A stretch of DNA of 64,000 nucleotides from positions 44,328-108,327 of the forward strand of contig NZ_VDUZ01000033.1 in assembly GCF_008039615.1 (NCBI RefSeq), written 5' to 3'. The number at the start of each line of letters is the position of its first letter. Position 1 is the first letter of the stretch. Origin of the DNA: Vineibacter terrae. Lineage in GTDB: Bacteria > Pseudomonadota > Alphaproteobacteria > Reyranellales > Reyranellaceae. Below the pieces are notes generated by a model. It saw nothing but the letters and a program-made list of their open reading frames with translations. It ran no database searches and was not told the origin of the DNA. Shown here in pieces: positions 1 to 7,249 of the stretch. A program made the position numbers and the translations under genes.

Positions 1-221
1 TCGATATGGCCGAAGAATCTGGCTCGTCCGCCGTTCACGGTCCAATCGGCATAAGCGCAGTATTCCCGAACATCGGATCGGAAGGCCCGCATGTCCCTTG
101 CCCAATGGGGTTTCGGCTCGATGACGACAGTGACGCAGTCCTTCGTTTCGGACCAGGGTAGAGACCGCTCGTGTGGCGGTCGTTCACGATCGGCCGTGAA
201 GATAGCGTCGATGTTCATCAT
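1..221 (-). CDS. hypothetical protein, N-terminal part (runs off the left edge)
   Basis: An open frame starts at an ATG at 221 and stays open for 73 codons to the window edge, so the C-terminus is missing. The ATG overlaps the stop of the upstream gene as ATGA, and a GGGAGAG box precedes it. The protein begins MMNIDAIF and is mixed and charged (for example WSETKDCVTVVIEPKPHW), with no membrane segment. I do not recognise the family. Position and spacing make it the third gene of a coupled minus-strand set downstream of the ParB-like gene, as is common in accessory segments of integrative elements. The coding call rests on the overlap, the RBS and the open frame. Confidence 0.6.
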   Translation of the reverse strand, partial: MMNIDAIFTADRERPPHERSLPWSETKDCVTVVIEPKPHWARDMRAFRSDVREYCAYADWTVNGGRARFFGHI

Positions 222-484
222 GACGTCTCTCCCTGCACGTCGGGGCGCACGAAGCCGTCTGGATCGCCGGGATCTGGTGGCAGATAGGCATCGTAGGGAT
301 TGCCGTCCGTGAGATGGCCAAAAGGGGTGAAGACGTAATCGCCATCGTCCCTCCCTACGGCGCAGATGACGTAGCGGGGGCTGCCCGTCTGCGCGTCGAG
401 GCACGCCATCAGCGCGAGGTTGCCGTCACCCGCCGCGCGTAACAGCGTCTGGAAATTGCTCCGGGCATAAGCGGGGATGCTCAT
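218..484 (-). CDS. small DUF6117-like protein
   Basis: This 88-residue protein starts MSIPAYARSNFQTLLRAA and continues with a GNLALMACLDAQTG segment, YVICAVGR and TPFGHLTDGNPYDAY. That pattern matches my memory of the DUF6117 family of small proteins on plasmids and integrative elements of sphingomonads and relatives; the family name is from memory and unchecked. The frame stays open further upstream but becomes Arg-rich nonsense there, and the chosen ATG overlaps the upstream stop as ATGA, so 484 is the likely start. Its function is unknown. It is translationally coupled on both sides. There are no signal peptide or membrane segments, so it is probably cytoplasmic. Confidence 0.75.
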   Translation of the reverse strand: MSIPAYARSNFQTLLRAAGDGNLALMACLDAQTGSPRYVICAVGRDDGDYVFTPFGHLTDGNPYDAYLPPDPGDPDGFVRPDVQGETS

Positions 485-897
485 ATCCGCTCTCCATCGC
501 CAGAGAGCGTGTCGGCGAGCCAGCCATCGGTATAGGTCCAGGCGACAGTGTCGCCGGTCGCGAGATCGATGACATGTGCGCCGCCGCCGAACCGATCGAG
601 CCGAGGGCGCGAGCAGGTGTTGGCGTATTGGAACCCCCAACGGCCCGTCAGCCTGAACTCGGCGGCGCAGATTTTCACGAACTGAAGCAACCGTTCGGGA
701 TCGCCGGTGACGTCATCGCGCATCCATAGCTGGGTGCCGCCATGTTCGGGCTGGATCGACAGAAGGAAGCCTTCTGAGGGCGGTTCTTCCGATGCGCCGT
801 CCTTGGACAGCTTGATGTAGAGGTCGAGCGCGCGGGCGGCGTTGTCGGGCGTGCCGACGTCGAGCAGGCACGAGAAACGGGTGTAATAGTCAGCCAT
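481..897 (-). CDS. hypothetical protein of mobile-element type
   Basis: A 138-residue protein starting MADYYTRFSCLLDVGTPDNA. The start is set by a CAGGAGGCC Shine-Dalgarno directly upstream; the longer frame reads through low-quality sequence. It is acidic and soluble, with a DLYIKLSKDG stretch, a central LLQFVKICAAEF helix-like segment and a C-terminal AHVIDLATGDTVAW strand pattern. I do not recognise a domain. Its stop overlaps the start of the next gene by 4 bp. A hairpin with a T-run separates it from the ParB-like gene upstream, so it may be partly uncoupled from that gene. Role unknown, probably accessory to the element. Confidence 0.7.
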   Translation of the reverse strand: MADYYTRFSCLLDVGTPDNAARALDLYIKLSKDGASEEPPSEGFLLSIQPEHGGTQLWMRDDVTGDPERLLQFVKICAAEFRLTGRWGFQYANTCSRPRLDRFGGGAHVIDLATGDTVAWTYTDGWLADTLSGDGERI

Positions 898-911
898 GAC
901 GGCCTCCTGAA

Positions 912-939
912 ACGAAAATGCCCGGCGCGATGGCCGGGC
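912..939 (-). terminator. hairpin with T-run between ParB-like gene and downstream genes
   Basis: On the minus strand GCCCGGC (939-933) and GCCGGGC (926-920) form a 7-bp stem with a 6-nt loop, followed by ATTTTCGTTT. It lies 59 bp past the ParB-like stop and just before the RBS of the gene starting at 897. It looks like a Rho-independent terminator or attenuator that lowers transcription into the three small genes. Confidence 0.5.
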
Positions 940-997
940 TGATGAACGGATTAGGAAGGAAGGCGCGGGACGGCTGAAACCGCCCCGCGCCAGTGCG

Positions 998-3121
998 CTA
1001 CTCGGCGGCGATGGCCTGCAGACCTTCGTCCTCTTCGTCGGACAGCTCATCATCGTCGGCGAGGAAGGCGGGCAACGCCTCGTCGCCCTCGGCGCTCGTC
1101 GCGGGCTCGTTATGCTCCGCCATGCGCAGCGGCTCGGGTAGCCAGCCGCTGTCGGCGAGCAGACGTTCGGCCTCCTTCGCCATGTCGCCTTTCTTCAGAT
1201 GGTCGATGAGCTGGGCGGCGCGCTCGCCGGCACCTTCGCGCACCGCGGCGAGGATGCGCGGCTTCGTCACACGGCCGAGATAGTTCCCGACGGTCGGGCG
1301 GAAGCCCACCCCCACCATATCGAGGCCGGTTGCGCGTGCCAGCCGATCCGCCTCGGCCATGCGACGGTCGAGGCCCGATTGCGAGACGCCGCTGCCGCTG
1401 AACGGATTGGGCCGCTCATATAGGGCGTTGACGCCGTAGCTGACGCAATGGGCAAGGAGCGCCAGGCGACTGGCGTCATCGAGCATCGCCAGCCAGTCCC
1501 ACAGTGCGTTTTCGTCCGCGGGCAGGTCCGCCTTCCAGTCTTCGTGCCGCTGGGTGATGGACTTGGCATAGGACGTCTCGGCAAGATCCTTGCCCTGTTC
1601 GCGGAAGAAGACGTGATTGACCGACGCCTGCAGGCTCGCGCCGGAGGTGCCGGTGCGCTGGAAGGTGTCGCGCACCAGCTTATGCAGCAGGGCCGTGAGC
1701 GCGACTTGCGGATTGGCGCCGACCGCATCGCGAAGCGCGAGCGTGCGATGCGCAGTCAGCTCGGTGACGAGCCGTTCGGGCAGCGGCTTGATGACGTCTC
1801 CCTCGTCATCTTCCTCCGGCTCGGCCGACTGGCCGCCGATGGTGATGATGGCGCGCTGGACGTTGCCCGCGTTTTCGGCGCCGGCGGGGTCGGTGACGCC
1901 GTCGATTTCATGGCCCTCGGCGTCGATCGGCGCCTCATCCTCCGGTCGGACATAGCCGCGACGGATGACAACCTGTCCATCGCGGTCGATGCTGACGAAC
2001 ACGCCGGCGCGCAGGATCTCGGCGGGATCGTAGATGACCGGCCGCTGTTCGAACGCTTCGAGCGCCGCTTCGATCTCGCCCAGGCGCTGGTCGATCTCAT
2101 CGGGCAGTTCGTCGGCTTCCGAATATTCCGCCTCGAGCCGGTCATACTCCGCGCGCAGTGCCTCGCGTGCGGCACGCTCATCGTCCGCAAGATCGACGGG
2201 GGTGCCGGTCAGGACGCGAAGGCCGTGATCGTGGCCGTAAGGCAGGTCGGTGTCGACGCTGATCCATTTCCAGCCTTCGGCCGCGATCTCGTCGGCGATC
2301 GCCTTCAGCTTGTCGGAGACCAGACGGTCGAGCAACGCCGGGTCCTGAAGCCAGCCGCCATCATCAGTCTCGAACAGGTCGCGCAGGATTTCGCCGCCGG
2401 CTGCCTGATAAGCTTCGATGCCGACGAACTGCGCCCGCTTGTCGGACGCGGGGAGGGAGGTTTCGGTGAGGAGCTGTCGGATGTGCCAAGGCTGGCGGTT
2501 ATAGGAATGCTGAATCGCCTCCCAGACCTGCTCCTGACGCGCGTGGTCCGGGTTGACGGTGAAAGCCATCAGCATCTCCAGCGTCATGCCGTCCTCGGCA
2601 TAGATGCCGCAGAGCGTGGGCGAGACCGCAGCCAACCTCAGGCGCTGCTTCACGATCTGGACCGTGGTGAAGAACGCGGTGGCGATTTCCTCCTCGGTCA
2701 TGCCTTTGGCCCGCATGTCGAGGAACGCCCGGAACTGATCAAGAGGATGGAGGGCGACGCGCTGTGTGTTTTCGGCCAGGCTGTCGTCCTCTGCCAGAAT
2801 CGGCGTCGAGGGGTTACGCACGACGCAGGGCACCGGCGAGGTCTTGGTCAGGCGCTTCTGTCTCACTAGCAGCGCCAGCGCCTGATAGCGGCGACCGCCG
2901 GCGGGCACCTCGAACATGCCAGTCTCGCAGCCTTCGCTGTCGAGAACCGGACGAACATTGAGACTCTGGAGGAGCGTGCCGCGGCGCGCGATATCCTCGG
3001 CCAGTTCCTCGACCGAGACGCCGGACTTCACGCGCCGGACGTTGGATTGGCTGAGAACCAGCTTGTTGAAGGGGATGTCGCGCGAGGGCGAGAGGATGAG
3101 CTTCTGAACGGCAGTAGCCAT
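998..3121 (-). CDS. ParB/RepB-like partition or element-regulatory protein
   Basis: A 707-residue protein with a ParB N-terminal-like domain at about residues 20-110: a FNKLVLSQSNVRRV start, a VEELAEDIARRG helix, and VPAGGRRYQALALL in place of the usual GERRxRA motif that binds CTP/phosphate. A helix-turn-helix-like stretch follows (MTEEEIATAFFTTVQIVKQR, about 160-180). The C-terminal two thirds are long, acidic and Glu-rich, far beyond the ~300 residues of chromosomal ParB. Such large ParB-like proteins are typical of plasmids and integrative elements. I chose ATG at 3121 because GGAGA precedes it; the 19 extra upstream residues would run into the structured leader. No ParA is visible, so a role in partition is inference. 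Confidence 0.85.
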   Translation of the reverse strand: MATAVQKLILSPSRDIPFNKLVLSQSNVRRVKSGVSVEELAEDIARRGTLLQSLNVRPVLDSEGCETGMFEVPAGGRRYQALALLVRQKRLTKTSPVPCVVRNPSTPILAEDDSLAENTQRVALHPLDQFRAFLDMRAKGMTEEEIATAFFTTVQIVKQRLRLAAVSPTLCGIYAEDGMTLEMLMAFTVNPDHARQEQVWEAIQHSYNRQPWHIRQLLTETSLPASDKRAQFVGIEAYQAAGGEILRDLFETDDGGWLQDPALLDRLVSDKLKAIADEIAAEGWKWISVDTDLPYGHDHGLRVLTGTPVDLADDERAAREALRAEYDRLEAEYSEADELPDEIDQRLGEIEAALEAFEQRPVIYDPAEILRAGVFVSIDRDGQVVIRRGYVRPEDEAPIDAEGHEIDGVTDPAGAENAGNVQRAIITIGGQSAEPEEDDEGDVIKPLPERLVTELTAHRTLALRDAVGANPQVALTALLHKLVRDTFQRTGTSGASLQASVNHVFFREQGKDLAETSYAKSITQRHEDWKADLPADENALWDWLAMLDDASRLALLAHCVSYGVNALYERPNPFSGSGVSQSGLDRRMAEADRLARATGLDMVGVGFRPTVGNYLGRVTKPRILAAVREGAGERAAQLIDHLKKGDMAKEAERLLADSGWLPEPLRMAEHNEPATSAEGDEALPAFLADDDELSDEEDEGLQAIAAE

Positions 3122-3180
3122 CGTGGTAGTCTCCGCGACGGGCGCCGAGAGCCTCTCTCTCGACCCTAAACCCGTCACGA
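3122..3180 (-). promoter_or_regulatory. structured leader of the ParB-like gene (copy 1 of a repeated element)
   Basis: Read on the minus strand, CGTGACGGG (3179-3171) can pair with CCCGTCGCG (3142-3134), with one G-T wobble. Inside it CGAGAG (3162-3157) pairs with CTCTCG (3151-3146). The Shine-Dalgarno GGAGA directly follows and overlaps the outer stem. Almost the same layout precedes the ArdC-like gene at 4232-4290, with a different inner stem. This suggests a conserved cis-regulatory RNA or single-stranded DNA structure; I infer the function only from the position. Confidence 0.6.
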
Positions 3181-3280
3181 AGCGAAGCGCCGCCCTCTTT
3201 CTCTAAAGAGAGCAGCGCGACGGACACGGAACAGCGGAAAACCGGAAATCCGCACCTCCGCATTTCCGGTTTTCATGAGA

Positions 3281-4231
3281 TCACGCTGCCTCCAGCTCAT
3301 CACCGGCCACCCCATGATCGGCGTCCGGTGCGAAGCTGAGGAGCCAGTCCGCAGCCTTGCTGGCTTGCGAGGCGGCCCGGACGATGGCGCGGTTGTCCTC
3401 GCGCAGCACTTCCAGCCAGGAGCCGATATAGTCGGCATGACGGACGGTCGGCACGATGCCGAGCGAGGCGCAGCAGAAAGCGGCGTTGATCTCGGCCACC
3501 AACTCCTCGAATGCGTATTTCTTGGTGCCGAAGGCGCCGGAGAGATCGCGGTTCAAGCGATGGGCGGCGCCGCTGGCGTGGCCCAGCTCGTGCAGGGCGG
3601 TGCGGTGCCAGTTGATCGGTTCGAAATAAGCCTGCGGCGGCGGAACCTGCACATAGTCGAGCGCCGGGACATAGAAGGCGCGGTTGCCGCCGATGCGGAA
3701 GTCGATGCCCGTCGCCTGGATCAGCGCCTCAACCTTTGGTTCGATCAGGCCGGGCGCAAGCGGCGGGGCGATCGTGGCGATGTCATCCGGCAGGCCATCG
3801 CATTGCGCCGTGTTGAACACCGTGAACCGCTTTAGAAACGGAATGGCGGCGGCTTCCTCGCCGGCCTCGCGTGCCCGGCGCTTCTCTTCCTCCGGGGTGA
3901 AGCGGTCGGCATAGACGACGGTGGTTCCGCGCTCGCCCTTGCGGACATTGCCGCCCAGTGAAAGCGCTTGGCGGAAGGTAAGCCAGCTCTGACCGGGAAA
4001 GCCGTGCTGGATCACGGCGCCCCAAAGGATCAGGACATTGATGCCCGAATAATGCCGACCGGTTGCGCCGTTCCTCGGCATCGCGAGCGGCGCTTTCGTC
4101 GAGGCCGATCCCCAGGGCTGCACCCAGGGCACGCGACCCGCCTCCAGCTCGGCAATGATCTTGCCGGTGATTTCATCATAGAGGCTCGCCCGGTCTTGGC
4201 CGGCGCGCGAGGAGACATCTTTCCTGAACAT
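3281..4231 (-). CDS. ArdC-family antirestriction protein (DUF1738 plus zincin-like peptidase domain)
   Basis: A 316-residue protein. The N-terminal ArdC/DUF1738 domain (about 1-125) has the family hallmarks VPWVQPWG, YSGINVLILW and a KGERGTTVVYAD strand. The C-terminal half is a zincin-like metallopeptidase domain with HELGH at 214-218 and a downstream ELVAEINAAF helix. ArdC proteins bind single-stranded DNA and protect incoming plasmid DNA from restriction; the peptidase-like domain is usual in the family. Start at 4231, preceded by GGAGAACCGCG. The leader resembles that of the ParB-like gene, which points to shared control. The 102 bp between its stop and the ParB-like start hold that second leader. 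Its position beside a ParB-like gene fits a plasmid or ICE leading region. Confidence 0.9.
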   Translation of the reverse strand: MFRKDVSSRAGQDRASLYDEITGKIIAELEAGRVPWVQPWGSASTKAPLAMPRNGATGRHYSGINVLILWGAVIQHGFPGQSWLTFRQALSLGGNVRKGERGTTVVYADRFTPEEEKRRAREAGEEAAAIPFLKRFTVFNTAQCDGLPDDIATIAPPLAPGLIEPKVEALIQATGIDFRIGGNRAFYVPALDYVQVPPPQAYFEPINWHRTALHELGHASGAAHRLNRDLSGAFGTKKYAFEELVAEINAAFCCASLGIVPTVRHADYIGSWLEVLREDNRAIVRAASQASKAADWLLSFAPDADHGVAGDELEAA

Positions 4232-4290
4232 CGCGGTTCTCCGCGACGGGCGCCGAAGACCTCTTCTCCAGCCATTAACCCGTCACGGAA
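4232..4290 (-). promoter_or_regulatory. structured leader of the ArdC-like gene (copy 2 of a repeated element)
   Basis: Minus strand: CCGTGACGGG (4288-4279) pairs with CCCGTCGCGG (4250-4241). The inner stem GAAGA (4266-4262) pairs with TCTTC (4259-4255). The outer stem sequence is the same as in copy 1, but the inner stem differs on both arms and still pairs, which is covariation. GGAGA for the ArdC start follows immediately. Confidence 0.6.
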
Positions 4291-4322
4291 AACCCGTCCG
4301 CACTCTCACTCTCAGGGGGCGT

Positions 4323-4420
4323 TGCGGGGATCTCCCCGCAGAAGGGGTCGGCCGAGACCTTGGGCTCGGCCGCAGGGGAAGGCTTTCCCCTTTGTCGGGC
4401 TTTCCCTCATCGGATGAGGG
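4323..4420. promoter_or_regulatory. array of four perfect inverted repeats
   Basis: Four stems lie in tandem in the divergent gap between the ArdC-like and DUF6088 genes: TGCGGGGA/TCCCCGCA (4323-4340), CGGCCGAG/CTCGGCCG (4349-4372), AGGGGAA/TTCCCCT (4374-4391) and CCCTCATC/GATGAGGG (4404-4420). A fifth palindrome follows at 4432-4461. No T-runs follow, so these do not look like simple terminators. Possible roles are a single-strand promoter or initiation site, an oriT-like region, or an RNA leader. Confidence 0.5.
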
Positions 4421-4424
4421 TTCG

Positions 4425-4461
4425 TTGAACAATGTCAGAAAACTATATATATTTCTGACAT
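4425..4461 (+). promoter_or_regulatory. promoter with embedded perfect operator palindrome of the DUF6088 gene
   Basis: TTGAAC (4425-4430), a 17-bp spacer and TATATT (4448-4453) form a good sigma70-type promoter. Overlaid on it is a perfect 10-bp inverted repeat, ATGTCAGAAA (4432-4441) and TTTCTGACAT (4452-4461), with a 10-bp AT-rich centre. It ends 10 bp before the ATG at 4472. AbiEi-type antitoxins are known to bind inverted repeats in their own promoter, so negative autoregulation is likely. Confidence 0.7.
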
Positions 4462-4471
4462 AGGGAAGACC

Positions 4472-5083
4472 ATGACGCGGCTGAGCGAACAGATTCTGAT
4501 GCATATGGCGGGTCTGCCCGAAGGAGCTCCCGTGTCCGCCAAGGGCCTGCTGCACCTCGGAAACCGAGCGGCCGTGGATCAGGCGTTGTCACGCCTGACG
4601 GAGCGCGGTCAGCTCATCCGCGCGGGTCGTGGCGTCTATTTGCGCCCCGTCGCCAGCCGATTCGGTACGCGCACGCCTTCGGTCGAGCAGGCTGTCGAGG
4701 CCCTTGCGACCCAAAAGGGAGAGATCATCGTTTCGAATGGTGCCGCCGCGGCGAACGCCCTTGGCTTGACGACGCAGGTGCCCGTCCGCTCGGTCTATCT
4801 GACCTCCGGGCGCAGCCGAAAGATGCACCTCGGCAAGCAAGTCGTGGAATTGCGGCACGCCCCGCGCTGGCAATTGGCCCTGGCCAACCGGCCGGCAGGG
4901 GAGGCCGTCCGGGCGCTGGCTTGGCTCGGTCCGGACAACGCTGAAATCGCGCTCAGGACTTTGAAAGCGAAACTGCCGCCACGAGTATTTGGCGAATTGG
5001 TCGCCGCCGCGCCACAGTTTCCGACATGGCTTGCGCAGAGTGTCGGTAATGTCGCGTATGAATGCATGGTCATGGGGAACTAA
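4472..5083 (+). CDS. DUF6088 family protein, solo AbiEi-like winged-helix regulator
   Basis: A 203-residue protein. The first ~60 residues form a winged-helix domain like that of AbiEi antitoxins: SAKGLLHLGNRAAVDQALSRL, then RGQLIRAGRGVYLRP. The rest (about 75-200) matches the DUF6088 pattern, including IIVSNGAAAANALGLTTQ, VYLTSGRSRKMHLG and VELRHAPRW. Start at 4472, 10 bp behind a perfect operator palindrome. No AbiEii-type nucleotidyltransferase follows directly; the next genes encode DUF5131 and TcmP. It may be an orphan antitoxin-like repressor, or it may control that pair, which starts 42 bp downstream. The toxin role is unproven. Confidence 0.8.
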   Translation: MTRLSEQILMHMAGLPEGAPVSAKGLLHLGNRAAVDQALSRLTERGQLIRAGRGVYLRPVASRFGTRTPSVEQAVEALATQKGEIIVSNGAAAANALGLTTQVPVRSVYLTSGRSRKMHLGKQVVELRHAPRWQLALANRPAGEAVRALAWLGPDNAEIALRTLKAKLPPRVFGELVAAAPQFPTWLAQSVGNVAYECMVMGN

Positions 5084-5125
5084 TGCCAACTTTAATCTTA
5101 ATGAGAAATCGCTCCGGAGGGCATC

Positions 5126-5908
5126 ATGGCTGAAACCCAAATCGAGTGGACTGACTCCACTTGGAATCCAGTTGCCGGATGCTCAATCATTACGGCCGGT
5201 TGCACCCATTGCTACGCGATGGAAATGGCCAAGCGTTTGGAAGCGATGGGCATCGAAAAATACGCCGGCCTGACTCGAAAGACTGGACGGCGCACGGTTT
5301 GGAACGGCGCCGTGCGGGAGGATCGCGATGCTCTTGCGATTCCCTATAGCTGGCGCAAGCCGCGAAAGATCTTCGTCAATTCGATGAGCGACCTGTTCCA
5401 CGAACGCGTCAGCGACGCCTTCATTCTCGACGTATGGAAGGTGATGCGTGAGACGCCGCGCCACAACTACCAGATCCTGACGAAACGACCCGAGCGCATG
5501 GCGAAGCTGGTCGCTACCAAGATCGGCGATGTGCTGCCTAATGTGTGGCTCGGGACCAGCATCGAGGACAAAAACGTCGTCGACAGGATCGATTATCTGC
5601 GTGCCGCGCCGGCCGCGATCCGCTTCATTTCCTTTGAACCATTAATCGGTTCCGTAGGCACCGTTGATCTTCAAGATATCCATTGGGCCATCGTGGGCGG
5701 AGAAAGCGGAAAATCCGCGCGACCGATCCGAGAGGAATGGATCGACGAAATCTATGTTCAATGCTTGTCGGCTAACACGGCCTTCTTCTTCAAACAGTGG
5801 GGGACTTGGGGCAAGGACAACAAGAAACGGTCGAAGAAGGCCAATGGTCGCGAATATCGCGGCCGGACTTGGGATGAAATGCCTGCCGCTCCGCAAGCGG
5901 TTGCATGA
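5126..5908 (+). CDS. DUF5131 (phage Gp37/Gp68-like) three-cysteine protein
   Basis: A 260-residue protein with the family opening IEWTDSTWNPVAGC. Cysteines at 19, 26 and 29 form C-x6-C-x2-C, then YAMEMAKRLE. Further family segments are KIFVNSMSDLFHERV, YQILTKRPERM, VWLGTSIED, FEPLIG and WAIVGGESG. The family is found in phages and mobile elements, and the three cysteines with a TIM-barrel-like pattern suggest a radical-SAM-like Fe-S enzyme; that chemistry is inference. The start has a CCGGAGG box 9 bp upstream. The partner gene, tcmP, begins 27 bp downstream, as is usual for this pair. Base composition here looks less GC-rich than the flanks, in keeping with horizontal transfer. Confidence 0.85.
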   Translation: MAETQIEWTDSTWNPVAGCSIITAGCTHCYAMEMAKRLEAMGIEKYAGLTRKTGRRTVWNGAVREDRDALAIPYSWRKPRKIFVNSMSDLFHERVSDAFILDVWKVMRETPRHNYQILTKRPERMAKLVATKIGDVLPNVWLGTSIEDKNVVDRIDYLRAAPAAIRFISFEPLIGSVGTVDLQDIHWAIVGGESGKSARPIREEWIDEIYVQCLSANTAFFFKQWGTWGKDNKKRSKKANGREYRGRTWDEMPAAPQAVA

Positions 5909-5935
5909 GGCGCGGGCGCATGGTCGGGGCGTAAC

Positions 5936-7186
5936 ATGGTCGAGAAGCGATACGAATGGGCCGACGGGGCGAAACTTGAAGAGCATTCCAAGCGCAAGCA
6001 CAAAATCCTCCGCGAGTATGTCTTCGACTATCTGACCGTTCGCTGCAAACTGCCGCAGCAAGAGCGCTTCCGTCTTGCTATCGTCGATGGATTTGCCGGT
6101 GGCGGGCGCTACCAATGTGGCGCATCAGGCTCCCCGCTAATTTTTATAGAGGAATTGAAGCGCGCGACCGAGGCGGTGAATACCCATCGTGCGGTTCAAT
6201 GGCTCGGCGCAATCGAGGTCGAGTGCCTACTCGTTTTCAACGACGCCAGCCCCGATGCTATCGAACTTTTGAAGACCCATGTGTCACCGCTTCAGGCTGA
6301 CATCGCCGCGACATGCCCGAAGCTTCATCTTCGTGTTGAGTATCTGAATCAGTTCTTCGAGGCGGCCTATCCGACGATTAAAGGCTTTCTGGAACAAGGC
6401 CGCTATCGAAGCGTGATCTTCAATCTGGACCAATGCGGGCACAGCCATGTCGAACGGAATACGATTCTCGACATCATGCATTCCTATCCGGCGGCCGAAA
6501 TCTTCTACACGTTCGTCATCAGTTCCCTGCTGGCGTTTCTCCAGAAGGATCAGCCGCAGCGGCTGCGTGCTCAACTTGACCATCTCGGACTAGCCAGCAG
6601 CGATGTCCAGGCGCTCGATGGCTTGATGAGCCAGAAAGATTGGCTTGGTGCGGCAGAGAAAATCGTCTTCGACGCCTTCCGCCTATGCGCGCCCTATGTC
6701 AGCCCCTTCTCGATCAACAATCCCGGCGGCTGGCGGTATTGGCTGATCCATTTCGCCAACGCCTACCGGGCACGGCAGGTTTACAACAATATCCTGCACG
6801 ACAATGCGAGCCTCCAAGCGCATTTCGGCCGGTCGGGGCTCAACATGTTGTCCTACGACCCGCGGCACGATGAAGGGATGCTCTACCTCTTTGACGATAG
6901 TGGCCGCGCTTCGGCGAAAACCCAGCTTCTGGGCGATATTCCGCGTCTTGTGACCGAAGCTGGCGACGCCATGTCGGTGATGGAGTTTTACGAGAGCATT
7001 TACAACGTCACGCCTGCGCATGCTGATGACGTCCACGCTGCAATCATAGAAAACCCTGACCTTGAGGTGATTACACCAGCCGGTGGCGAGAGGCGAAAAG
7101 CCAATACGATTGGGGTGAATGACATCATCAAGGTCAAAACGCAGCGCAGTTTCTTTCCCATGTTCTTTGACGCACGGAAGCCCTGA
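5936..7186 (+). CDS. tcmP: three-Cys-motif partner protein TcmP
   Basis: A 416-residue protein. It starts with an EWADGAKLEEHSKRKHKILREY segment typical of TcmP, then AIVDGFAGGGRY, which resembles motif I of class I SAM methyltransferases, VFNDASPDAIELL as a possible acidic loop, and VIFNLDQCGHSHV as a possible motif IV. The C-terminal half is helical and less conserved. TcmP is named for its regular pairing with the DUF5131 three-Cys protein, which lies directly upstream here. No biochemical role is established that I know of; nucleic-acid modification is a guess from the motifs and from the mobile context. The gene converges on abiEii. The RBS is weak. Confidence 0.85.
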   Translation: MVEKRYEWADGAKLEEHSKRKHKILREYVFDYLTVRCKLPQQERFRLAIVDGFAGGGRYQCGASGSPLIFIEELKRATEAVNTHRAVQWLGAIEVECLLVFNDASPDAIELLKTHVSPLQADIAATCPKLHLRVEYLNQFFEAAYPTIKGFLEQGRYRSVIFNLDQCGHSHVERNTILDIMHSYPAAEIFYTFVISSLLAFLQKDQPQRLRAQLDHLGLASSDVQALDGLMSQKDWLGAAEKIVFDAFRLCAPYVSPFSINNPGGWRYWLIHFANAYRARQVYNNILHDNASLQAHFGRSGLNMLSYDPRHDEGMLYLFDDSGRASAKTQLLGDIPRLVTEAGDAMSVMEFYESIYNVTPAHADDVHAAIIENPDLEVITPAGGERRKANTIGVNDIIKVKTQRSFFPMFFDARKP

Positions 7187-7204
7187 TCGCCTGGGTGGGC
7201 GGAG

Positions 7205-7228
7205 ATGGTCGGGTTAACCCGGAACCAT
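7205..7228. terminator. imperfect palindrome between convergent genes
   Basis: ATGGTCGGGTTAACCCGGAACCAT is a near-perfect 24-bp palindrome (shown here only as its arms ATGGT...ACCAT around CGGGTTAACCCG). It lies 18 bp past the tcmP stop and 22 bp past the abiEii stop, and may act as a terminator for both. There is no T-run, so confidence is low. Confidence 0.3.
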
Positions 7229-7249
7229 GTGCGACGCGACGCCAAGCAT

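Noticed and set aside
1448..2869. 473-codon plus-strand frame inside the ParB-like gene
   Set aside because: Antisense to the ParB-like gene; there is no RBS or domain.
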